DNA of 64,000 nucleotides from NCBI RefSeq assembly GCF_900100085.1, contig NZ_FNEJ01000018.1:45262-109261 (forward strand). Reading direction: 5' to 3'. Below, piece after piece: positions 44,096 to 51,940 of the stretch. The notes under the pieces are model-generated. The model had not been told where the DNA came from. It ran no database searches and worked only from the letters and a program-made list of their open reading frames with translations. Source of the DNA: Salipiger marinus (GTDB taxonomy: Bacteria > Pseudomonadota > Alphaproteobacteria > Rhodobacterales > Rhodobacteraceae). The position numbers and the translations under genes were made by a program. How positions within the stretch are numbered: position 1 is the first letter of the stretch; each line of letters begins with the position of its first letter.

Positions 44096-44500
44096 TCAGA
44101 ACGGGATCTCATCGTCGCGGTCGACCAACTCGGGGTTTTCGTTCTCGGCCGACTTCGGACGGCTCAGGAAGTCGACCTTCTCGGCGATGATCTCGCAGCC
44201 GTAGCGGTCGTTCCCCAGGCTGTCGATCCACTTGGTGTAGTGGATGCGGCCGTGGACGAGGACCTTCATCCCCTTTTCGCAATGCTCGGCGACCGTCTTG
44301 CCGAGACCGTTGAAGCAGGTGATGCGGTGCCATTCGGTGTCCATGACCCGGTAGCCGTTCTCGTCGCGCATCACACGGCCTTCCGAGAGGCGGGGACGCG
44401 AGGTGGCGAGGCTGAAGTTGGTGATCTTGGTGCCGCTCTGGGTGGTGCGGACTTCGGGGGTCTGACCGATGTTGCCGGCGAGGATGACGATGTTCTGCAT
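44096..44500 (-). CDS. ssb: Single-stranded DNA-binding protein
   Basis: A 134-residue SSB of the plasmid type. The OB-fold runs from MQNIVILAGNIGQTPEVRTTQSGTKITNFSLATSRP through WHRITCFNGLGKTVAEHCEKGMKVLVHGRIHYTKW, and the acidic tail ends DRDDEIPF, the C-terminal tip through which SSB binds partner proteins. It coats single-stranded plasmid DNA during transfer and replication. ATG 44500 starts the OB-fold directly; GGAG lies ten bases upstream. Confidence 0.95.
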   Translation of the reverse strand: MQNIVILAGNIGQTPEVRTTQSGTKITNFSLATSRPRLSEGRVMRDENGYRVMDTEWHRITCFNGLGKTVAEHCEKGMKVLVHGRIHYTKWIDSLGNDRYGCEIIAEKVDFLSRPKSAENENPELVDRDDEIPF

Positions 44501-44928
44501 GATAAGCTCCTGTGTTTCCTGTCTTCGGGACCGTCCCTTCGACAAGACCCTGAAAAAGCCCGTCGGGTGACGCGTGCACGGTGGACAGCATGGACACCGG
44601 ACACCCCCAGAGGACCGGGGTGGAGCGGGCAGGACGCCAAAGGCGGCCAACACGGCCCGGACTGACGCGGGGTTGCGCGCAGGAGATCGAACGGGATTAG
44701 GGGATTGTCAGTCGAAGGGATGGCCCAGGAGACAGAGAGATACGGGGAGCCCATGCCAGACCATGTCCCCTTGCCCATCGGGACTGCTTTACCCCAAGCC
44801 CAGCACGCCGCTAGCGGCCCAAGTGGCTATCACCGGCTCTCGCCCCCCTGCCCTTCCGTGCTGCGGAATGCAGGGCCTTGCCGCGACGGGCTATCGATAC
44901 CGGAATATTCAGGACACGGACCGCACCA
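44501..44928. other. Non-coding gap
   Basis: About 430 bases upstream of ssb and before an H-NS remnant. The ssb leader contains a GGGAC-GTCCC hairpin near 44527 but does not fit the structured-leader family. No gene was recognised; short open frames have no initiation signals or familiar sequence. Confidence 0.4.
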
Positions 44929-45083
44929 ACGGCTGCTTTCGATCTCGACGTACTGTCGCTCAGCGAGCTGAAGAAAATGCAGAATGACGTCGCCAAAGCG
45001 ATTGCCACATTCGAAGATCGGCACAAGGTGGAAGCCCGCGCCAACGTGGAAGCTTCCGCCCGAGACCTCGGCTACTCCCTAGC
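44929..45083 (+). pseudogene. H-NS family gene remnant, N-terminal part only
   Basis: The plus-strand frame encodes AAFDLDVLSLSELKKMQNDVAKAIATFEDRHKVEARANVEASARDLGYSLA, the oligomerisation domain of an alphaproteobacterial H-NS/HvrA-like nucleoid protein. After SLA the frame runs into the 3' end of the convergent VIT/CCC1 gene and loses all similarity, so the C-terminal AT-hook-like DNA-binding domain is absent. No clear ATG with a ribosome-binding site is seen either. It looks cut by the insertion or recombination that brought in the metal cluster. If translated it could interfere with intact H-NS. Confidence 0.75.
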
Positions 45084-45780
45084 CTACGGCGACCCCGAAC
45101 AGCGCACCGACTCCAGCGGTCGCCGCCATGGCGAGTGCACCCCAGAGCGTGACCCTTGCAGCACCTCGAATAACACCAGCACCGCCAGCAGAAGCGCCTA
45201 ATCCACCAAGAACCGCGAGGCCGAGGATCGTCGACACGGCGACCAAGAAAACGATCCGTGCATCCGGGACGACCAGTACGACGATCAAGGGCAGCACCGC
45301 ACCCACGGCGAAGGTCAGCGCCGACACCAAGGCGGCCTGGATCGGGCGGGCTGTCACGGTCTCGGAGATGCCAAGCTCGTCGCGGGCATGCGATCCGAGC
45401 GCGTCACGTTCGGTCAGTTGCACGGCCACCTTTTCGGCAAGGTCTCGGTCCAGCCCTCGCTCGACATAGATTTGGGTAAGTTCTTCGAGTTCGGCCTCGG
45501 GTGTTTCCGCCAGTTCGCGGGTCTCGCGCGCAAGGTCAGCGTTTTCCGCGTCAGTCTGAGAACTGACTGAGACGTACTCGCCTGCCGCCATGGACATCGC
45601 GCCGGCCACGAGGCCAGCCAGCCCCGCTATAAGGACCTCCGGCTTTCCCGATCCTGCTGCGGCGACGCCGACCACGAGGCTTGCCGTCGACACCAGCCCG
45701 TCGTTCGCGCCGAGAACGGCGGCCCGCAGCCAGCCGATGCGATGCACCATGTGGATTTCGGAATGCGAGAGGCGGCTCAT
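45079..45780 (-). CDS. VIT1/CCC1 family metal transporter
   Basis: A 233-residue membrane protein of the VIT1/CCC1 family, which moves Fe(II) or Mn(II) out of the cytoplasm. The N-terminal signature RAAVLGANDGLVSTASLVVGVAAA is clear, as are the AGEYVSVSSQTDAENADL segment after helix 2 and three C-terminal helices. The cytoplasmic loop (ETRELAETPEAELEELTQIYVERGLDRDLAEKVA) is the metal-regulating helical domain. The ATG overlaps the stop of the upstream P-type ATPase (ATGA) and AAGGAG lies eight bases upstream. It is the last gene of the redox/metal operon and its stop lies inside an H-NS remnant. Confidence 0.9.
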   Translation of the reverse strand: MSRLSHSEIHMVHRIGWLRAAVLGANDGLVSTASLVVGVAAAGSGKPEVLIAGLAGLVAGAMSMAAGEYVSVSSQTDAENADLARETRELAETPEAELEELTQIYVERGLDRDLAEKVAVQLTERDALGSHARDELGISETVTARPIQAALVSALTFAVGAVLPLIVVLVVPDARIVFLVAVSTILGLAVLGGLGASAGGAGVIRGAARVTLWGALAMAATAGVGALFGVAVG

Positions 45781-47693
45781 GGCGTGGCTCCTTGCGCGAT
45801 GTCATCCTGCCCGGAGGAGACAGCCTTTGGTTTCGGAATAGTGGGTTCATGGGGCGCGATGCGCAGCGCGCGGAGGGCGTTCAGGATCACTGCAACGTCG
45901 ATGACCTCCTGCAGGAGCGCCCCCTGCACCGGAGTGAGATAGCCGAAAGCCGCCGCGATCATGCCCATGACCGAAAGGCCGATCCCGGCGACAACGCTTT
46001 CGACAGCGATGCGGCGCGCGCCGCGCGCGATCTCGATCCCTAGCCCGAGGCGGTCGATACGGTCGACAAGCAGCACGACATCCGCCGCCTCCGCCGAGGC
46101 CGCCGCGCCCCGTGCGCCCATGGCGACGCCCACGTCTGCCGCTGCGAGCGCGGGCGCGTCGTTGACCCCGTCGCCCACCATCATCACCGGGCCGTTCTTG
46201 CGCTCGGTGAGAACGAGCAACACTTTCTGGTCCGGTGTCAGCCCGGCCCGCAGACCGTCGAGCCCAAGCCCTTCGGTGACACGCTCGGCCACGTCAGCGC
46301 GGTCTCCGGTCGCGAGCAGGATACGCGCGATCCCCTCGCGCCGCAGCCCGTCCAGCATCTGGCCCGCGCCGTCGCGCAGGGGATCGGACATGACGAGATG
46401 CCCTACCATGTGCCCGTCGACCGCGACAGCAACGAGGACCGAACCAGCGGCGATGGCGGAATGATCGCCGGGCCGCCGTCCGACGCGGGATGCGACGAAG
46501 GCATCCCCGCCGACGATGATCTTCCGGCCTTCGACATAGCCGACGACGCCTTCGCCCGGAATCTCCGCCACGTCTGACGGAACGGGTAGAGAGAAGCCCC
46601 GCTCCTTTGCGGCGGCGACGATGGCCTGAGCCACGGGGTGCTTGGACGCTTGGTCGAGCGCGGCAGCCAAGCGCAGTATGTCCTCCTCTGCCATGCCGTC
46701 GTGGCTGTCGATTGCAACGATCTGCGGCCGTCCGTCCGTCAGCGTGCCGGTCTTGTCGAGGATCAGCGTGCGGATGCGCGCCATCGTCTCGAGCGGCCCC
46801 GCTCCCTTGATCAGCACCCCGAAATGCGCCGCGCGCGACAGGCCTGCGACCAGCGCGACCGGCACGGCCAGGATCAGGGGACATGGCGTTGCGACGACAA
46901 GCACGGCGACGGCCCGGATCGGATCGCCGGTGAACCACCATGCCGCGAAGGCGATGCTGACCGTGACGGCCAGAAACCCCAGCGACCAACGGTCGGCCAG
47001 TCGCGACATGGGCGCCTTGGAGGCCTGCGCCTCTTCCACCAGCCGGACGATCCCGGCATAGGTGCTGTCCTTGGCCTCGTGAGTTGCGATCAGGTCGAAG
47101 GCTTCGCCCGCATTGGTCGATCCGCTCATGGCCTCGGCGCCGTAACGGAGCCGGACGGGCAGGGATTCCCCCGTCAGCGCCGAGGTGTCGACGAAGGCCG
47201 TCTCTGAGCTCAAGGTGCCATCCACCGGCACCACGTCGCCCTGCCGGATCAGAAGGCGGTCGCCGGGCGCAATTTCGTTCAGCGGCACTTCCTCCAGCCC
47301 GCCATTCCGGTGTCTTGTCGCGGTCCGGGGCACACGGGACAGCAGGTCGTGCATTTCACGGCGGGCACGCCCTTCCGCGAAGGCTTCGAGGAAGGTGCCG
47401 CCGGAATACATTACGGCGACCACCGCCGCGGCGAGGGTCTCGCCGAAGACGAGCGCCGCCGACATGGAGAGCGCGGCGACAATATCGAGGCCCACTTCGC
47501 CGGAACGCAGGCTGCGCAGGATCTCGACCACGAGCGCGGCGAGCGCGGGAACGACGCCCGCGATCCAGACCGCGTTCGCGACGTCGGGTTCGCCGGAAAA
47601 GTAGAAGGCAAGTCCCGCAATCAGGCCGGTCGCGGCAATGAGCAGGATAGCGGTCTTGAAGCGGTCGGTCCGTGTCGTCTCCATGCGGCTCAT
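45777..47693 (-). CDS. P1B-type metal ATPase with TPCP motif
   Basis: A 638-residue heavy-metal ATPase without any N-terminal metal-binding domain. Motifs: TGES in VDTSALTGESLPV, transport motif ATPCPLILAVPVAL, DKTGTLTDGRP near residue 312, SKHPVAQAI and [21 protein letters not shown]. The TPCP in place of CPC separates it from copper and zinc pumps and is associated with the P1B-5 group, linked to Fe/Ni transport. That fits its coupling to a VIT/CCC1 transporter, whose start overlaps its stop. Both starts at 47693 and 47684 are possible; the first overlaps the apbE stop by four bases. The substrate is inferred, not proven. Confidence 0.88.
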   Translation of the reverse strand: MSRMETTRTDRFKTAILLIAATGLIAGLAFYFSGEPDVANAVWIAGVVPALAALVVEILRSLRSGEVGLDIVAALSMSAALVFGETLAAAVVAVMYSGGTFLEAFAEGRARREMHDLLSRVPRTATRHRNGGLEEVPLNEIAPGDRLLIRQGDVVPVDGTLSSETAFVDTSALTGESLPVRLRYGAEAMSGSTNAGEAFDLIATHEAKDSTYAGIVRLVEEAQASKAPMSRLADRWSLGFLAVTVSIAFAAWWFTGDPIRAVAVLVVATPCPLILAVPVALVAGLSRAAHFGVLIKGAGPLETMARIRTLILDKTGTLTDGRPQIVAIDSHDGMAEEDILRLAAALDQASKHPVAQAIVAAAKERGFSLPVPSDVAEIPGEGVVGYVEGRKIIVGGDAFVASRVGRRPGDHSAIAAGSVLVAVAVDGHMVGHLVMSDPLRDGAGQMLDGLRREGIARILLATGDRADVAERVTEGLGLDGLRAGLTPDQKVLLVLTERKNGPVMMVGDGVNDAPALAAADVGVAMGARGAAASAEAADVVLLVDRIDRLGLGIEIARGARRIAVESVVAGIGLSVMGMIAAAFGYLTPVQGALLQEVIDVAVILNALRALRIAPHEPTIPKPKAVSSGQDDIAQGATP

Positions 47694-48670
47694 CTCCCCT
47701 CGGCTGAGGCGATTGCCGCTGGCTCTTCGGAAAATAGTCGTCCGACTCCCACGCCCCTTACGTTGACAACATCATCGCGCAAGAGGAACAGGGCGTCGAG
47801 GCCGCTTTGTTTTGCGAGCGTCGCGCCTTTGACCGGCCCAAGCACCATGAGGGCCGTCGCCCAGGCATCTGCCTCTGCACAGCTGCGGGCCACGACCGTG
47901 ATGGAGGCCGGCGACGCGATCAGCGGCGCTCCCCGCCTCGGGTCCATCGTGTGCGACAGGCGGCGCCCCTGCACCTCGACCCAGTGACGGTAGTCGCCCG
48001 AGGTCGCGACGGCGGCATCCTGAAGCGCGAGGATCGAATGCGGCGTCCGGCGCTCGGCGTCCGGCGCCTCGACCGCGATGGTCCAGGCTTCACCGTCCGG
48101 CCTGAGGCCCATTGCACGCATCTCGCCATCGATCCCGACGAGTCCGTCGGATATGCCTTGATTGCGGAGGATTTCGGCCAGTCGATCCACGCCGTAGCCC
48201 TTGGCGATGCCATTCAGGTCCAGCGCGATGGGTGCGGCCTTGCGCACGTGTTCGCCGTTGATCTCGAGCACGTCATGCGCCGGGCGGCGCGAGGCGGCCA
48301 TCGCGGTGCGGATGCCATCCGGCGCGGCGGCCTCCGGTCCGAAGCCCCAGGCCATCACCGCGTCGCCCATGCCGATGTCGAACGCCCCGCCCGAGGCGCG
48401 CCCGATCTCGAGGCCGAGGCGCAGGACCGCGGCCAGTTGCGCAGGCACCGCCACCCATTCGCCCACCGGCGCCGCGTTGACCCGCATCAGGTCGCTGCCC
48501 GCGTTCCAGGTCGACATCTGCCTGTCCACCTCGTCCACGGCCCCCTGCAGCGCCGCGCGGACCGGGGCCTTGTCAAATTCGGGCTCCGTGAAGAACAGCG
48601 CGGACCAGCGCGTGCCCATCGTCGGTCCGTTCAGGGCAACCTTCACCCGTTCAGTAGACATCTTCGACAT
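47690..48670 (-). CDS. apbE: FAD:protein FMN transferase ApbE
   Basis: A 326-residue ApbE family enzyme that attaches FMN covalently to Thr or Ser in target proteins. Signatures are GPTMGTRWSALFF at the N-terminus, WNAGSDLMRVN, GAFDIGMG, DLNGIAKGYGVDRLAE and ATSGDYRHWVEV...SHTMDPRRGAPL, the FAD- and Mg-binding blocks. No signal peptide is visible, unlike the usual lipoprotein form. It is flanked by a PepSY-flavodoxin-reductase and, one gene further, a DUF2271 protein with a TGAS motif that could be its substrate. It overlaps the upstream gene by 20 bases and the downstream ATPase by four. Confidence 0.93.
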   Translation of the reverse strand: MSKMSTERVKVALNGPTMGTRWSALFFTEPEFDKAPVRAALQGAVDEVDRQMSTWNAGSDLMRVNAAPVGEWVAVPAQLAAVLRLGLEIGRASGGAFDIGMGDAVMAWGFGPEAAAPDGIRTAMAASRRPAHDVLEINGEHVRKAAPIALDLNGIAKGYGVDRLAEILRNQGISDGLVGIDGEMRAMGLRPDGEAWTIAVEAPDAERRTPHSILALQDAAVATSGDYRHWVEVQGRRLSHTMDPRRGAPLIASPASITVVARSCAEADAWATALMVLGPVKGATLAKQSGLDALFLLRDDVVNVRGVGVGRLFSEEPAAIASAEGR

Positions 48671-50858
48671 ACCGCCCCTCCGCCTTCAGGACCGCCGGCG
48701 TCAGCCCGGAGGTCGCCAGGATCTCGGCCAGCGCGTCGGCCACGCCAGCTGCCATGTCGCGCCCGCCGCAGACCATCACGCGGGCGCCGTTGCGGATGAG
48801 GTCCGCGACCTGGGCGGCCTCGCCGCGCAGCGCGTCTTGCACGTAGTGCGGACGCGCCCCGCGTGAGACGGCCGTGACCAGCCCGGTCAAACGACCCTCG
48901 TCCTGCCAGCCGGCGAAGTCCTCGCCGTAGAAGAAATCGCTGTCGGGATGGCGCATGCCGAAGAAGAGGTGAACGGGCCTGCGACGCGCGTTGCCGCGTA
49001 TGAAGCCCGCAAGCGGCCCGATGCCGGTCCCTGCGCCGATCAGGATCAGCGGCGCCCGGCGCCGCCCCGGACGGAAACCGGGGTTGGGGCGCAGGAAACC
49101 GCTCACCGTGTCGCCGGGCGCCAGCGCCATGAGCTGACCCGAGCAGAGCCCGCCGGGGTGCTTCTTGACCACGATTTCGATGAAGCCGTCGCGGCGCCCA
49201 GAGGCGAGCGAATAGAGCCGCGGGACGGTGCCACCATTGGGCAGAATGCCGATCAGGTCGCCCGCCTGGAACCGGGCGAAGCCGCCCCCGATCAGCCGTT
49301 GCCAGAGCGAGACGCGGGGAAGGGCAAACCGCAGGATCGCCGTCGGCGCCTGCACCTCGGCGCCGTAGTCGCGGCGCGAGACGAGGGTCAGCGTGGTCGT
49401 TTGCGGCTGGACCGGCTGGTGCGTCAGTTCGAGTTCGATCCCGAGAGCGTCTCCGAGCGCCCCGCCCCAGCGCGCGAAATCCTGCGGCGATTGCCGGTCG
49501 ATTGTGTCGAGCGGCAGAAGCTCGGGCCAGCCCTTCGCCTCTGCCGCAGTCGCGACGGACTTGGCGAAGGCGCAATAGGCCGGAAAGCTGCGGTCGCCGA
49601 AGCCGAGCACTGCCAGAGGAATGTCCGGCGCGCGGTCGGTCGCGTTCAGCCGGTCGAGAAAGCCCTTCGCCGAGGCCGGCGCCGCGCCGTCGCCATAGGT
49701 CGCGGCCAGCAGGATGATCCGCCGGGCGTTGGTGTAGCGCTCAGGGCCGAAGCCCGACATCGGGCCGACATGGACGCTCTGCCCGGCTTTCGTCAGCGCG
49801 GCGTGCAGCGTCGCGGCAAAGCCCCAGGTGCTGCCGCCCTCGCTGCCGACAAGCAAGATCGTCTCGGCGCGTCCGGCGGGCTGGTTGCCCCGGATGCGTG
49901 GTCGCCCGGGCCGCCCGGCGAGCCAGACCAGCACGCCGGTCGCGCCCATGGCCGGCACGCCGAGCGCCATGAGCCCCAGCACGAGCCCCAGCGTCGCCGC
50001 ACCCTGTCCGGTGTGCAGCATGTAGATGGTCTCCGAGACGCGCTCCCACCCGGTCAGGTCGGCCCAGGCCAGCAGCGCCCCGTCGCCCTGATCGAGATAT
50101 CCGGTGCCCCGGTCGGTCTTGAGCGTGAATACGTCTGTTGCGTCGCCGGGATAGGGAAAGCTCAGCTCGCGCAACTCGGCGACCGGCGTTCGCCGAAGCG
50201 TGGGCATCCGGCCCGGAGCGAAGCCGGTCTCCCCACTGACCTCGGCAGGGGCGACCGGCAGGACGCCTCCGTCCGGCAGGAGATCGAAGGTAGACGCCGT
50301 CATCCAAAGCGCGGTCGTGGAGGACAGGACGAGGCCGACAACGGCGATGCGTGCGATCTCGGCGTGCAGCCGCCCGGCAAGCGGTCCGCGCAAGGGTGAA
50401 AACCAGCGTCGCCAGCCGCCCACCCGCCGCGCGACCAGCGTCGCGCCGGAGAGCGAGAGGATCAGCATCGCGGCCGCCCCTGCGGCCATGGCGATGCGGC
50501 CGCCGTCCCCGAGGAACAGCGAGCGGTGCAGGTTGGTGAGCCAGCGTTCGGCCTGGTTCGGGTCGGCCGAGGCTACGCCCTCACCCGTCGCCGGGTTGAT
50601 TACGGCGGCACCCGGCGCGCCCTGATCGAACCAGTAGGCAGTGATCCGACCGGAGGGCGACCGGCGGATCTGCTCGACGCCCGGATAGACGGCCTGGATG
50701 CGGTCCGCGAGAGCGGCTACGGTCAGTCCGGCTTCCGCCTGCGGCGCGGCGATGCGCTCGGCCGCAGGGAAGACCGACAGTGCCGCGCCGCTCAGGCCCA
50801 GGATGGTGACGAGCGCAAGGGCCAGAAGACCCGGCCAGCGATGGAGTGCACGGATCAT
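48651..50858 (-). CDS. PepSY membrane flavodoxin-reductase
   Basis: A 735-residue electron-transfer protein. An N-terminal PepSY_TM-type membrane region (LHRWPGLLALALVTILGLSGAALSVFP plus three further helices up to about residue 330) is followed by a flavodoxin domain (LLVGSEGGSTWGFAATLHAAL) and a ferredoxin-NADP reductase-like module with RLYSLAS for FAD, LILIGAGTGIGPLAGFIRG for the nucleotide and VCGGRDMAAGVADAL at the end. It should carry electrons from NAD(P)H across the inner membrane. ATG 50858 is preferred over a GTG at 50873 that would overlap the DUF2271 stop. Electrons probably go to the flavinylated DUF2271 protein or to iron. Confidence 0.88.
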   Translation of the reverse strand: MIRALHRWPGLLALALVTILGLSGAALSVFPAAERIAAPQAEAGLTVAALADRIQAVYPGVEQIRRSPSGRITAYWFDQGAPGAAVINPATGEGVASADPNQAERWLTNLHRSLFLGDGGRIAMAAGAAAMLILSLSGATLVARRVGGWRRWFSPLRGPLAGRLHAEIARIAVVGLVLSSTTALWMTASTFDLLPDGGVLPVAPAEVSGETGFAPGRMPTLRRTPVAELRELSFPYPGDATDVFTLKTDRGTGYLDQGDGALLAWADLTGWERVSETIYMLHTGQGAATLGLVLGLMALGVPAMGATGVLVWLAGRPGRPRIRGNQPAGRAETILLVGSEGGSTWGFAATLHAALTKAGQSVHVGPMSGFGPERYTNARRIILLAATYGDGAAPASAKGFLDRLNATDRAPDIPLAVLGFGDRSFPAYCAFAKSVATAAEAKGWPELLPLDTIDRQSPQDFARWGGALGDALGIELELTHQPVQPQTTTLTLVSRRDYGAEVQAPTAILRFALPRVSLWQRLIGGGFARFQAGDLIGILPNGGTVPRLYSLASGRRDGFIEIVVKKHPGGLCSGQLMALAPGDTVSGFLRPNPGFRPGRRRAPLILIGAGTGIGPLAGFIRGNARRRPVHLFFGMRHPDSDFFYGEDFAGWQDEGRLTGLVTAVSRGARPHYVQDALRGEAAQVADLIRNGARVMVCGGRDMAAGVADALAEILATSGLTPAVLKAEGRYVEDVY

Positions 50859-50869
50859 GGCCCCACCCT

Positions 50870-51340
50870 TCACATGTCGTAGGCGAAGCTGGCGATGTAC
50901 CGGCGCCCGCGCACCGGCGTGCCCGCGCCGTCGGTCGTGAGCGGTACGGCCACCTCGTTCGGACTGTCGCGCATGTCCTCGACGGCCGCGTCGATGTGGA
51001 GCGTGTAGCCCGCATCAAAGAGCGCGTCGGCGAGGTCGAGCGTGATCTCGAGCGTGCGGCCCGCGCCGACGCTGGCGCCGGTGATTCCGTTCACCTGCGC
51101 GGTGTCGCCGCCGGTGGCGCGGTACCAATCGCTGAGGTGCTCGTAGTACTTGGACTTGCCGCCAGCCATCCAGAGACTGCCGACATAGGCGCCCGAGGTG
51201 TCGGTGACGTAGAGCGCGAGATAGGCCCCGTCGCCGCCGTAATTGTTGAGGGTCGTGGTGAGCGTCACCGGCCGCGCCATGGCGAGGCCGGGGAGCGTCA
51301 GCGCGGTGGTGAGCGCGAGCGTTGCGAGAAGCGATTTCAT
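50870..51340 (-). CDS. DUF2271 periplasmic protein, candidate flavoprotein
   Basis: A 156-residue exported protein with a signal peptide (MKSLLATLALTTALTLPGLAMA). The rest matches DUF2271: YGGDGAYLALYVTDTSGAYVGSLWMAG, YYEHLSDWYRATGG and NGITGASVGAGRTLEITLDL. TGAS at residues 87-90 resembles the (S/T)GA(S/T) site where ApbE links FMN, with Ser90 as the expected attachment residue. Together with the apbE and reductase genes in the same operon this suggests a periplasmic flavin carrier. The flavinylation is inferred from motif and context. Confidence 0.85.
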   Translation of the reverse strand: MKSLLATLALTTALTLPGLAMARPVTLTTTLNNYGGDGAYLALYVTDTSGAYVGSLWMAGGKSKYYEHLSDWYRATGGDTAQVNGITGASVGAGRTLEITLDLADALFDAGYTLHIDAAVEDMRDSPNEVAVPLTTDGAGTPVRGRRYIASFAYDM

Positions 51341-51378
51341 CGGGTTGATCCTTGTTCGGAGAGGAGCTTGAGAGCGGT

Positions 51379-51759
51379 TCAGTTCACCTGAACCTGCGGC
51401 GGGGTGCCGTTCCCGAAGAGGCCGTTCTGCGGAGGGGCGACCGTGCCGGCGGGCGCGGGATTGCGGGCGCCGCCACGGTCGTCGTCCTCATCCTCGTAAT
51501 CCATCTCGACGATCTGCAACGTCGCCGGATCGAGCTTCACCTCGATCTCCCGGCCATCCTGATCTCGGCCCTCGATCTCGTAGCAGCCATCGTCGATCTC
51601 GAAGTCGCGCACGGTCCAGCCGTTTTGCTCAGCCAGCTGCATCACGGCCTCGCGCGGCTGCCACTGGTCACGGGGCACGCGGCACTCGTCGTCGTCGGCC
51701 AGGGCGGCGCCAGCGGGCAACAGGGCGATCAGGGCGAAGGCGGTCAGGGTCTTCTTCAT
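51379..51759 (-). CDS. PepSY-domain periplasmic protein A
   Basis: A 126-residue exported protein with a signal peptide (KKTLTAFALIALLPAGAALA) and a PepSY-like domain (CRVPRDQWQPREAVMQLAEQNGWTVRDFEIDDGCYEIEGRDQDGREIEVKLDPATLQIVEMDYEDE), followed by an acidic tail. It is a close paralogue of the PepSY protein at 53283-53600; the shared block spans about 75 residues. Such small PepSY proteins often lie beside two-component systems and bind metal or modulate a sensor. It is the first gene of the six-gene redox/metal operon. Confidence 0.85.
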   Translation of the reverse strand: MKKTLTAFALIALLPAGAALADDDECRVPRDQWQPREAVMQLAEQNGWTVRDFEIDDGCYEIEGRDQDGREIEVKLDPATLQIVEMDYEDEDDDRGGARNPAPAGTVAPPQNGLFGNGTPPQVQVN

Positions 51760-51860
51760 GGCAGGGTCTCCTTGTCATCTGCTGAGGACAATCTGGAGAC
51801 AGGACCTGAGGCCTTCCTGACGCGTCGGCGATTCCCGCTTCAGCTTGCCGTCAGGAAAAT

Positions 51861-51884
51861 GGCCCCGCCGAAGAGGGCGGGGCC
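51861..51884. terminator. Terminator between the two PepSY operons
   Basis: GGCCCCGCC (51861-51869) pairs with GGCGGGGCC (51876-51884), nine bases with a six-base loop. On the minus strand ATTTTCC follows; on the plus strand AAAAA follows. It lies 57 bases after the stop of the flavocytochrome gene and ends that operon. Confidence 0.7.
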
Positions 51885-51940
51885 AAAAAGGTGCGAGCGC
51901 AGGCCACAGGGCTGACATGGCGATGCGCCCTGCCCCGCGG

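Noticed and set aside
48948..50399. A plus-strand open frame of 483 codons
   Set aside because: Antisense to the PepSY-flavodoxin-reductase gene, with composition typical of a shadow frame and no familiar motif.
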